DNA of 11,543 nucleotides. It comes from an uncultured Eubacteriales bacterium. Its GTDB lineage: Bacteria; Bacillota; Clostridia; UMGS1883; UMGS1540. Shown piece after piece: positions 5,913-11,543 of this stretch. The position numbers and the translations under genes were made by a program. Each line of letters starts with the position of its first letter. Within the stretch, counting starts at the first letter, position 1. The stretch covers positions 1 to 11,543 of the forward strand of contig USAP01000043.1 of assembly GCA_900552775.1 (NCBI GenBank), given 5' to 3'. The notes beneath the pieces are model-generated. The model searched no databases and was not told the DNA's origin. It worked only from the letters and a program-made list of their open reading frames with translations.

Positions 5913-6881
5913 TCATTTCTGCTTTGTAAGAAGAGCATACCACTCACCGTCTTTAAGTTTTTCGCAAATTTCAAATCCGTTTTCTGAAAGAGCCGCGCAA
6001 ACATCGTCTATTCTGTGCTCAATTATGCCGGAGCAAAGAAAATATGCATTTTCCTTCATAAAACTGCCGACTTTTGCGGAAAGTGGTATGATTACGTCCG
6101 CAACAATATTTGCAACCACAATGTCATACTGTTTGTTATAGCAGGTGCCTTCAAACGGGTTCTCGGAAAGTATATTTCCGCATTTTACAAAATATCTGTC
6201 TTTATATATTCCGTTTAATTCAGCATTTTCGTAAGCGATATGTTCGGCAGCGGGATCAATATCTGCCGCTGCTGCATCTTTTGCGCCCAAAACAAGAGAC
6301 AGGATAGATAATATTCCGCTTCCGCACCCTATATCCAAAACGGAGTCACCGGGTTTTACAATTTTTTCAAGTGTTTGCATGCACAGCCTTGTTGTATTAT
6401 GGCTGCCGGTGCCAAAGAGCATACCGGGATTAATTTTAAGGATTTTTCTGTCGGTTTCGGGGTTTTCGAGCCACTCCGGAACTACCAGAATATTGTTTCC
6501 TATTTCAAGCGGAAGATAATATTTTTTCCAGCGCTCAAACCACAAATCCTCGGGTATATCGGAAAATTCAAGTTTGAGTGAACCCATGTCAAGACCTAAT
6601 TCCGTATTTTTCAGCGTAGCAATACATTCTTTGACGCGCGCGAGCGCTTCCGAATCTTCCTCGCGCAGAAAAACGTTGACATGTGTCGGTGTTTTCTTTT
6701 CGGAAAGAAGCTCATCGTCAACATAGTCCCACTTACTGCGGTTTGTATCGAGAAAATTTAAAAAATCGCTTTCGTCACAGATTTCGGTTCCTTCTATTCC
6801 AACGGACAGAAGCGCTCCGCAAAGCGCTTCAATTCCCTCCGGTGTTGTATATATGCTTACTTTAAGCCAGTTTTCGCTCAT
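5913..6881 (-). CDS. prmA: Ribosomal protein L11 methyltransferase PrmA
   Basis: PrmA uses SAM to trimethylate lysines and the N-terminus of ribosomal protein L11. The 322-aa protein has the family's N-terminal substrate-recognition domain (about 1-110), with WLKVSI at the start and LWFERWKKYYLPLEIGN at 113-129. The class I methyltransferase domain follows: GTGSHNTTRLCMQ at 157-169, SAM-binding motif I DIGCGSGILS at 183-192, the acidic residue region ADIDP at 206-210 and VVANIVADVI at 255-264, which replaces the NPPY motif as usual in PrmA. Its ATG overlaps the trxA TGA as ATGA, so translation is coupled to trxA. Its own ribosome binding site is weak. Length is slightly above the roughly 295-315 aa usual for the family, with no sign of fusion. 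Confidence 0.95.
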   Translation of the reverse strand: MSENWLKVSIYTTPEGIEALCGALLSVGIEGTEICDESDFLNFLDTNRSKWDYVDDELLSEKKTPTHVNVFLREEDSEALARVKECIATLKNTELGLDMGSLKLEFSDIPEDLWFERWKKYYLPLEIGNNILVVPEWLENPETDRKILKINPGMLFGTGSHNTTRLCMQTLEKIVKPGDSVLDIGCGSGILSILSLVLGAKDAAAADIDPAAEHIAYENAELNGIYKDRYFVKCGNILSENPFEGTCYNKQYDIVVANIVADVIIPLSAKVGSFMKENAYFLCSGIIEHRIDDVCAALSENGFEICEKLKDGEWYALLTKQK

Positions 6882-7192
6882 AATCTTTTCAGCCCTTCTG
6901 CCAGGTCTTCTTTAGTAGTAAGTCCGACTATTTTTTCCTTTGCAATACCGTCGGCAAAATAAACGATTGTGGGAATGCTTACAATGCCGAGACTTGCGGC
7001 AACGGCACCGTCGTTGTCAACATTCATTTTATAGAAACTGCATTTACCTTCGTTTTCAGCCTCAAATTCTTCGAAAATCGGAGACATCATTTTGCACGGA
7101 CCGCACCAATCGGCATAAAAGTCTATCATAGCTTTTTCTTTGCCTTTTACAATCCTTTCGTTATACTCCTCTGTGTTTATGATTTTTGTCAT
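6878..7192 (-). CDS. trxA: Thioredoxin
   Basis: This is a small cytosolic dithiol-disulfide reductant that reduces protein disulfides and is itself recycled by a thioredoxin reductase, not seen here. The 104-aa protein is one complete thioredoxin domain: MIDFYADWCGPCKMM with active-site cysteines 30 and 33, and the cis-proline at 74 in VSIPTIVYF. Length is typical. A strong ribosome binding site, AGAGGTG, lies 7 nt before the ATG. It is the first gene of trxA-prmA-rsmE and is divergent from the amidase-like gene. No convincing promoter is visible in the 76-bp gap. Confidence 0.94.
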   Translation of the reverse strand: MTKIINTEEYNERIVKGKEKAMIDFYADWCGPCKMMSPIFEEFEAENEGKCSFYKMNVDNDGAVAASLGIVSIPTIVYFADGIAKEKIVGLTTKEDLAEGLKRL

Positions 7193-7268
7193 ATTTAATC
7201 ACCTCTTAATTATATTTTGTACACCAAATCCGCAATTAATTAATATAATAAAACGGAGGTGTATTATT
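7193..7268. promoter_or_regulatory. Divergent intergenic region between trxA and the amidase-like gene
   Basis: This 76-bp A+T-rich gap must serve both directions. A possible plus-strand promoter is TTGTCA (7186-7191, overlapping the trxA start codon) and TATATT (7211-7216), but the 19-bp spacer is long. TATAAT also occurs on the plus strand at 7244-7249 and on the minus strand at 7209-7214. Each is so close to the adjacent ribosome binding site that the transcript would start inside it. No hairpin or operator stands out. Confidence 0.3.
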
Positions 7269-7763
7269 TTGGCTTATGTTGAAAAATACAATCGCAGACG
7301 CGCGGTAAATTATGCAAAGCGTTGGGCATACGAGCGCAATCCGCGGTATTACGATTATTCCGGCATAGGCGGAGACTGTACAAATTTTGTTTCACAGTGC
7401 CTTTATGCCGGAAGCGGGGTTATGAATTACACACCGACGTTTGGTTGGTATTACATTAACGCCAACGATAAAAGTCCGTCATGGACGGGTGTTCAGTATC
7501 TTTATGATTTTCTGGTATCCAATACGCAACGCGGAGTTTTCGGTGTTGAAATCGGACTTGAAGATGTTTCGGACGGTGACGTTATTCAGCTTTATGGTGA
7601 CGGAAGATTTTATCATTCCATGCTTGTGGTTTCTCACGGAGATAAACCGACGGCAGAAAACACGCTGATTGCTACGCATTCTTTTAATGCTTTAAACAGA
7701 CCGCTTTCAACATATAAATTTGAGTCGTTTCGCGTGGTGCGTATTGAAGGCGTTTATATTTGA
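7269..7763 (+). CDS. Amidase_6-type (papain-like) putative amidase, single domain without export signal
   Basis: This 164-aa protein matches the Amidase_6 pattern, a cysteine-dependent papain-like fold in which related proteins act on peptide bonds, often in cell-wall or spore contexts. Y15-A16-K17-R18-W19 precedes GGDCTNFVSQCLYAGG-like sequence with the probable nucleophile Cys37. FYHSMLVV gives His116 as the likely base. ATHSFNALNRPLSTY (135-149, His137) is the conserved C-terminal motif of the family. The start is TTG 7269, chosen because GGAGGT (7255-7260) lies 8 nt upstream. Extending upstream would run into the trxA start region, and that sequence looks non-coding. With this start there is no signal peptide, so the enzyme is either cytosolic or exported by another route. 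It ends by overlapping the MATE gene by 10 bp tail to tail, with no terminator in between. Substrate unknown. Confidence 0.85.
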   Translation: MAYVEKYNRRRAVNYAKRWAYERNPRYYDYSGIGGDCTNFVSQCLYAGSGVMNYTPTFGWYYINANDKSPSWTGVQYLYDFLVSNTQRGVFGVEIGLEDVSDGDVIQLYGDGRFYHSMLVVSHGDKPTAENTLIATHSFNALNRPLSTYKFESFRVVRIEGVYI

Positions 7764-9124
7764 TTTGCCGAAAGTTCATACTCGCGGCGGCGTTTGCGAA
7801 GCGCAAATACAAGGCAGATGAGATGTACCGATGTTGTAATAAACCAGGAAACCGGGTACGAAAGGTATAATACGGACGTTGTCTTGTCTGCCGCAAAAAT
7901 TGTGAAAATCCAAAGGAGCCTCAGACCGCATGCGCCCAAAAGCGAAACTATCATTGGCATTACCGAATAACCGAGTCCGCGCAGAGAACCGACCATAGCT
8001 TCCATGAGTCCGCACAGAAAATATGTAGAGAATATTATCTTGGCTCTGTCCATGCCGGCACTTATTACAGCCGGATCGGTTGAGTATATGCCGAGCATCT
8101 GTCTGCCGAAAACCAAAAACAGCATTCCCAAAGATAAACCAATACACGTTACAACCGCAGAACAAAGCAAAGTGCCGTGTTTTATCCGTTTAAAATTTCC
8201 GGCGCCGTAGTTTTGACCGGACATTGTAAGGGCGGCATGATAAAGCGAGTTCATGGATATGTAAATAAATCCTTCAAGGTTTGCCGCCGCGGCATTGCCT
8301 GCCATAATAACCGAGCCGAACAGATTTACGGAGGATTGTATCACAACATTTGAAAGAGAAAAGACTGTTCCCTGAAGCCCCGCCGGTAAACCGATGCGTA
8401 TCATCAGAAGAAGTTCATCTTTATGTATTTTAAGGCTTTTTATATCAACTCGGTATGAGCTTACCGAGTTTGTCAGGCATTTTATAACAAGTATTCCCGA
8501 AAGAGCCTGTGCAATAATCGTTGCTGTCGCAACGCCGGCAACATCCATTTTAAAAAAGATTACAAATATCAGGTTTAACACTATATTAAGTATTCCGGAA
8601 ACCGCAGAATAATAAAGCGGGCGCTTTGTGTCTCCCACGGAACGTAAAATTGCCGTTCCGAAAACATAGATCATATTAAGCGGCATGCCGGCAAAATAGA
8701 TTTTAAGATATAATGAAGCCTTCGGCATAACGTTATCCGGAGTACCCATGGCGTGCAGGAGCGGTTTTGATATAAAAAAACCTAAAACACCAACAAAAAT
8801 GCCGAGTATTATACTGAGTAAAAACGATGTATGTACGGTTCTTGAAAGTTCTTTTACGTCATTTGCGCCGAATGCTTTCGAAACGGCCACGGCGGTACCT
8901 ACGGAAAGCCCAGTAAAAATATTTATAATAAGGTTTACGGCAGAACCTGTAGAACCCACGGCTGCCAGAGAATCCGAACCCGAAAATCTGCCCACAACAA
9001 CTATGTCGGCGGCGTTATAAAAAAGCTGCAGCACGCCTGTCAGCAGCAGCGGCATTGCAAATCTTAACAAATTCATGAGCATGGGACCGCGGCTCATATC
9101 AATTTCATATTTTTTTTCATTCAT
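7754..9124 (-). CDS. MATE-family multidrug/metabolite exporter
   Basis: This integral membrane antiporter probably exports organic cations, drugs or metabolites in exchange for Na+ or H+. The 456-aa protein has two homologous halves (about 17-215 and 240-435) and about 12 hydrophobic segments. Family marks are NAADIVVVGRFSG at 37-49, AVGSTG near 55-60, the loop ILRSVGDTKRPLYYS at 159-173 and GQNYGAGN at 303-310. Length is normal. GGGAGG lies 9 nt before the ATG. The ATG overlaps the stop of the upstream YigZ-family gene by 8 bp (ATGAATGA), placing it last in the folT-hflX-yigZ operon. Its end overlaps the amidase-like gene convergently: TTATATTTGA holds both stop codons. The substrate cannot be predicted; the operon gives no hint of a dedicated one. 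Confidence 0.93.
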   Translation of the reverse strand: MNEKKYEIDMSRGPMLMNLLRFAMPLLLTGVLQLFYNAADIVVVGRFSGSDSLAAVGSTGSAVNLIINIFTGLSVGTAVAVSKAFGANDVKELSRTVHTSFLLSIILGIFVGVLGFFISKPLLHAMGTPDNVMPKASLYLKIYFAGMPLNMIYVFGTAILRSVGDTKRPLYYSAVSGILNIVLNLIFVIFFKMDVAGVATATIIAQALSGILVIKCLTNSVSSYRVDIKSLKIHKDELLLMIRIGLPAGLQGTVFSLSNVVIQSSVNLFGSVIMAGNAAAANLEGFIYISMNSLYHAALTMSGQNYGAGNFKRIKHGTLLCSAVVTCIGLSLGMLFLVFGRQMLGIYSTDPAVISAGMDRAKIIFSTYFLCGLMEAMVGSLRGLGYSVMPMIVSLLGACGLRLLWIFTIFAADKTTSVLYLSYPVSWFITTSVHLICLVFALRKRRREYELSANQI

Positions 9125-9755
9125 TTATACAAACCTCCCTCGGGACAAAACAAGTGTCGGTTTTTTCTATCTTTGCACGGCCCATGGAGCATTCTGTGAG
9201 TTTTTTTACAAGTTCTTCGCTGCGACTGCATTCCGTGCATACGGATATTGAAACATTTTCCGTAAATTCCGTAGAAAGTATCGAAAAACCATTTTTTTTT
9301 ATATCATATTGAATTTTCCCCAAATCCTGATAATTTGTTTTAACGGTAAATATGTCCGAAAAAATCATATTAACCGGTCGGGCTGCATCTATGCCTTTTT
9401 TTGCCGCCTTTGAATACGCGCGAACAAGACCGCTGGCACCGAGAAGCGTTCCGCCGAAGTATCTTGTTGTAACAACACAGGTATCCGTGAGCCCCTCTTT
9501 TAAAATTACATCCAGAGTCGGTATGCCGGCTGTGCCCTGCGGTTCGTTATCGTCACTGTACCGGCGCGAATTGTTGTCGCGGCACACATACGCATATACA
9601 TGGTGAGAAGCGTCGGGATATTTTTTCTTTACGGTTTGAAGAAAAGAAAGAGCTTCCTCCTCTGTTTTGCAGGGGGAAACGTCCGCTATAAAGCGGGATT
9701 TTTTTTCAACGATTTCGTCCGATGCAATCTCGGCAACGGTTTTATAATCATTCAT
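9117..9755 (-). CDS. YigZ/IMPACT-family protein (UPF0029 plus DUF1949)
   Basis: This conserved cytosolic protein belongs to the YigZ/YvyE family, related to the eukaryotic translation regulator IMPACT. No enzymatic activity is firmly assigned, and a nucleic-acid or ribosome-linked role is suspected. The 212-aa product has EKKSRFIADV near residue 17, SHHVYAYV at 50-57, the signature SDDNEPQGTAGIP at 67-79 and RYFGGTLLGASGLVRAYS at 98-115. A DUF1949-like C-terminal domain lies at about 137-200. I chose ATG 9755 because homology begins there and the typical length results. It overlaps the hflX stop by 8 bp (ATGAATGA). The nearest AAGGAG lies 16 nt upstream, too far for normal initiation, so reinitiation after hflX is likely. 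An in-frame extension to 9866 would only read hflX in another frame. Confidence 0.9.
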   Translation of the reverse strand: MNDYKTVAEIASDEIVEKKSRFIADVSPCKTEEEALSFLQTVKKKYPDASHHVYAYVCRDNNSRRYSDDNEPQGTAGIPTLDVILKEGLTDTCVVTTRYFGGTLLGASGLVRAYSKAAKKGIDAARPVNMIFSDIFTVKTNYQDLGKIQYDIKKNGFSILSTEFTENVSISVCTECSRSEELVKKLTECSMGRAKIEKTDTCFVPREVCINE

Positions 9756-11016
9756 ATAAATACTTTTTATACTCCTTGTATGCTTTATCGTCTGCCATAA
9801 TGTGGAGAAGTGTGCCGTCAGGTGTGAATTCTTCGGAAACAAGGCTGTCACATTTGCGTATATCACTTATTACGGCGCTGTCCGTATACGGAACCATGAT
9901 TACCATTTTGCGGCGCCTTCCGGGAACCGTATCGCATAAGAGTTCTGCAAATTCGTCGAGCCCGTCTCCGTTTTTTGCACTTATAAAAACACTTTTTTCG
10001 GGATATGACGGACGGGGCAGAAAATCACCGCATTCATCTGTTTTATTGAAAACCGAAATTATCGGTTTCCCGTCGCAGCCAAGTTCCGAAAGAAGATTTT
10101 CAACAACTTTTATCTGGTTTTCCCGTTCTTCGGAAACTGAATCTATGACATGTATAAGAACATCCGAAAGAACCGCTTCTTCAAGAGTGGATTTAAATGC
10201 TTCTATTAAATGATGCGGAAGCTTTCTGATAAACCCTACTGTGTCGACGAGAGCAATTTCACGGCCGTCCGGCAGAATATATGCCCTTGTTGTCGGATCA
10301 AGGGTTGCAAAAAGCATGTCCTGTGCCAAAACACCGGCACCCGTAAGCTTGTTTAAAAGTGTTGATTTGCCGGAGTTTGTGTAGCCGACAAGAGCAGCAA
10401 CTTTCACTTCTCTTTTGCGCCGCCCCTGTCGGATAAGATTTCGGTGGCGTTTCAGTGAATCGATTTCCCGTTCCAAAGCACTGATTCTTGTTCTGATATA
10501 GCGGCGGTCCGTTTCAATTTTGGTTTCACCCGGACCTCTTGTGCCGATACCTCCGCCAAGCCTTGAAAGAGAACTGTAGCCGCCTGACAGGCGCGGCAGA
10601 TTATATTTAAGCTGAGCAAGCTCAACCTGAAGTTTTCCTTCGCCGGAAAGTGCACGTGAAGCAAAGATATCAAGTATGAGCGCGCTTCTGTCTATAACTC
10701 TGATTTTGTCGCCGAGCACGTTTTCTATATTTTTCAGCTGAGATCCCGTAAGCTCATCGTCAAAAATTACAAGATTTGCGCCGAGCGTTTCGGCGGCTTC
10801 GGATATTTCCGAAAGCTTCCCTTCTCCGACAAACGTGGCCTTATCGGGTGCCTCGCGGTTTTGTGTAATTTCACCTAAAACCTCAGCGCCGGCAGTTTCA
10901 GCAAGGCATCCAAGTTCGCGCATGGATTCTGAGGTTGTATCGGAAAGTCTGTCTGCAAGATTTCTACAGACACCGACCAGAATTGCTTTTTCGGTTTTTT
11001 GAGAATTATCGTACAT
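9748..11016 (-). CDS. hflX: GTPase HflX, ribosome-splitting/rescue factor
   Basis: HflX binds the 50S subunit and splits stalled 70S ribosomes, notably under heat or antibiotic stress. The 422-aa protein has the N-terminal HflX domain (about 12-200), including FVGEGKLSEI, FDDELTGSQLKNIE, the conserved linker GGIGTRGPGETKIETDRR at 154-171 and a coiled-coil stretch to about 200. The GTPase domain follows: G1 GYTNSGKST at 211-219, G2 with TLDPTTR at 238-244, G3 DTVG at 258-261, G4 NKTD at 324-327 and G5 SAK at 346-348. A short C-terminal domain ends the protein. ATG 11016 is preferred over an in-frame TTG at 11034 because AGAGGA lies about 9 nt upstream. The start overlaps the folT-like stop by 11 bp. 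A product at 422 aa matches the usual bacterial length. Confidence 0.95.
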   Translation of the reverse strand: MYDNSQKTEKAILVGVCRNLADRLSDTTSESMRELGCLAETAGAEVLGEITQNREAPDKATFVGEGKLSEISEAAETLGANLVIFDDELTGSQLKNIENVLGDKIRVIDRSALILDIFASRALSGEGKLQVELAQLKYNLPRLSGGYSSLSRLGGGIGTRGPGETKIETDRRYIRTRISALEREIDSLKRHRNLIRQGRRKREVKVAALVGYTNSGKSTLLNKLTGAGVLAQDMLFATLDPTTRAYILPDGREIALVDTVGFIRKLPHHLIEAFKSTLEEAVLSDVLIHVIDSVSEERENQIKVVENLLSELGCDGKPIISVFNKTDECGDFLPRPSYPEKSVFISAKNGDGLDEFAELLCDTVPGRRRKMVIMVPYTDSAVISDIRKCDSLVSEEFTPDGTLLHIMADDKAYKEYKKYLYE

Positions 11017-11521
11017 AATCAAGTTTCCTCTCAATGGGAATTGCCACGGCTATCAGACCTATTATATGAACGAAAAGGTTCACGGAAGAAATCGGAAGGC
11101 GCTGCCAGAATACAGCTATAAAAGGATTTCCGTATGAAAAGCTGATAATCGCGTCAAGCAGTAAGTTATCACATATAACATATACAAGGAGTGAGGCTAT
11201 TATGCAATTTACAATGTTGGTTTTTCTTTTTAAACATGCTCCGTAAATTGTACCGCGCAGAGCAGCATTTACGGTAAAAAGAGGGTTAAATGCTCCGCCT
11301 AGAGGCAGGATGATTGCACGGATAAGATCGGCAAGTCCCGCAACAGCGGCGCCTCCCCATATGCCAAAAAGCGATCCGCTGATAGCAACAGGCAAAAAGC
11401 CTAAGTTAATTCTGTCTGTAAAAGTGCCGAACAATGTTATAGGTATCTGAACAAATCTTGTTAAGACAATTTCGAGTGCAATAAATAATCCTATAAATAC
11501 AGTTGATTTTGTTTTTTTCAT
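11006..11521 (-). CDS. folT: ECF transporter S component, folate (FolT) family
   Basis: This is the membrane substrate-capture subunit of an energy-coupling-factor importer. It needs the shared EcfA/A'/T module, which is not in the window. The 171-aa protein has about six hydrophobic segments. The FolT-family layout is visible: FIGLFIALEIVLTRF near the N-terminus, INLGFLPVAISGSLFGIWGGAAVAGLADLI in the middle third (seen in part as GFLPVAISG and AGLADLI), then FNPLFTVNAALRGTIYG, and VCDNLL-like residues before the last helices. Folate is inferred from family resemblance; another vitamin remains possible. ATG 11521 is preferred over ATG 11539 because GGAGGAT (11531-11537) is well placed for it and would overlap the earlier codon. 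The gene is first in the visible operon; its promoter, and any riboswitch, lies outside the window. Confidence 0.8.
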   Translation of the reverse strand: MKKTKSTVFIGLFIALEIVLTRFVQIPITLFGTFTDRINLGFLPVAISGSLFGIWGGAAVAGLADLIRAIILPLGGAFNPLFTVNAALRGTIYGACLKRKTNIVNCIIASLLVYVICDNLLLDAIISFSYGNPFIAVFWQRLPISSVNLFVHIIGLIAVAIPIERKLDYVR

Positions 11522-11543
11522 TTGATATGTATCCTCCATGTAT

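Noticed and set aside
7244..7249. TATAAT as the -10 element of the amidase-like gene
   Set aside because: There is no -35 at 16-18 bp, and transcription would begin inside the ribosome binding site at 7255-7260.
7140..7268. N-terminal extension of the amidase-like gene, which would add a hydrophobic leader
   Set aside because: The extension is the antisense of the trxA start plus the intergenic gap. GGAGGT eight bases before TTG 7269 gives a much better start.
9756..9866. 37-residue N-terminal extension of the YigZ-family protein
   Set aside because: It is hflX coding sequence read in another frame, and family homology begins at MNDYKT.
11522..11543. Folate (THF) riboswitch in front of the folT-like gene
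   Set aside because: Only 22 bases upstream of the start are in the window, so its presence cannot be judged.

Overview
The window looks like chromosomal DNA from a low-to-moderate GC member of the Bacillota, most likely class Clostridia. The evidence is the strong AGGAGG-type ribosome binding sites, a Gram-positive diacylglyceryl lipoprotein as transporter binding protein, an ECF-type vitamin transporter S component, a clostridial-type MiaB, and tightly packed, overlapping operons. No rRNA, tRNA, CRISPR array, transposase or integrase is visible. Genus-level placement is not possible from the sequence alone.

Layout. (1) 1-1298, plus strand: a tandem pair of related secreted or anchored proteins of unknown function. 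The first copy enters from outside the window and has a TAA stop directly after its lipobox cysteine. The second copy is intact. The pair shares an 84-bp nearly identical block although the rest has diverged. (2) 1313-1350: a strong hairpin that can terminate both convergent transcripts. (3) 1370-5068, minus strand: a four-gene unit transcribed in the order binding lipoprotein, permease, ATPase, miaB. It starts from a good sigma-A type promoter whose spacer is filled by a perfect 18-bp palindrome, probably an operator. (4) 5141-7192, minus strand: trxA-prmA-rsmE, ending in a strong terminator. (5) 7269-7763, plus strand: a small amidase-like (Amidase_6, papain-like) protein, divergent from trxA and overlapping the next gene tail to tail. 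(6) 7754-11521, minus strand: folT-like ECF S component, hflX, a YigZ/IMPACT-family protein and a MATE exporter, all joined by 8-11 bp overlaps.

Functionally most of the window is housekeeping: tRNA, ribosomal protein and 16S rRNA modification (miaB, prmA, rsmE), ribosome rescue (hflX), redox (trxA) and transport (polar amino acid ABC importer, folate-type ECF component, MATE exporter). The parts least explained by known biology are the tandem unknown lipoprotein-like pair at the left end, the operator-like palindrome in front of the amino acid importer, a binding protein that lacks the family's usual ligand-carboxylate arginine, and the leaderless single-domain amidase. I do not see a clear novel multi-gene defence or mobile system here.
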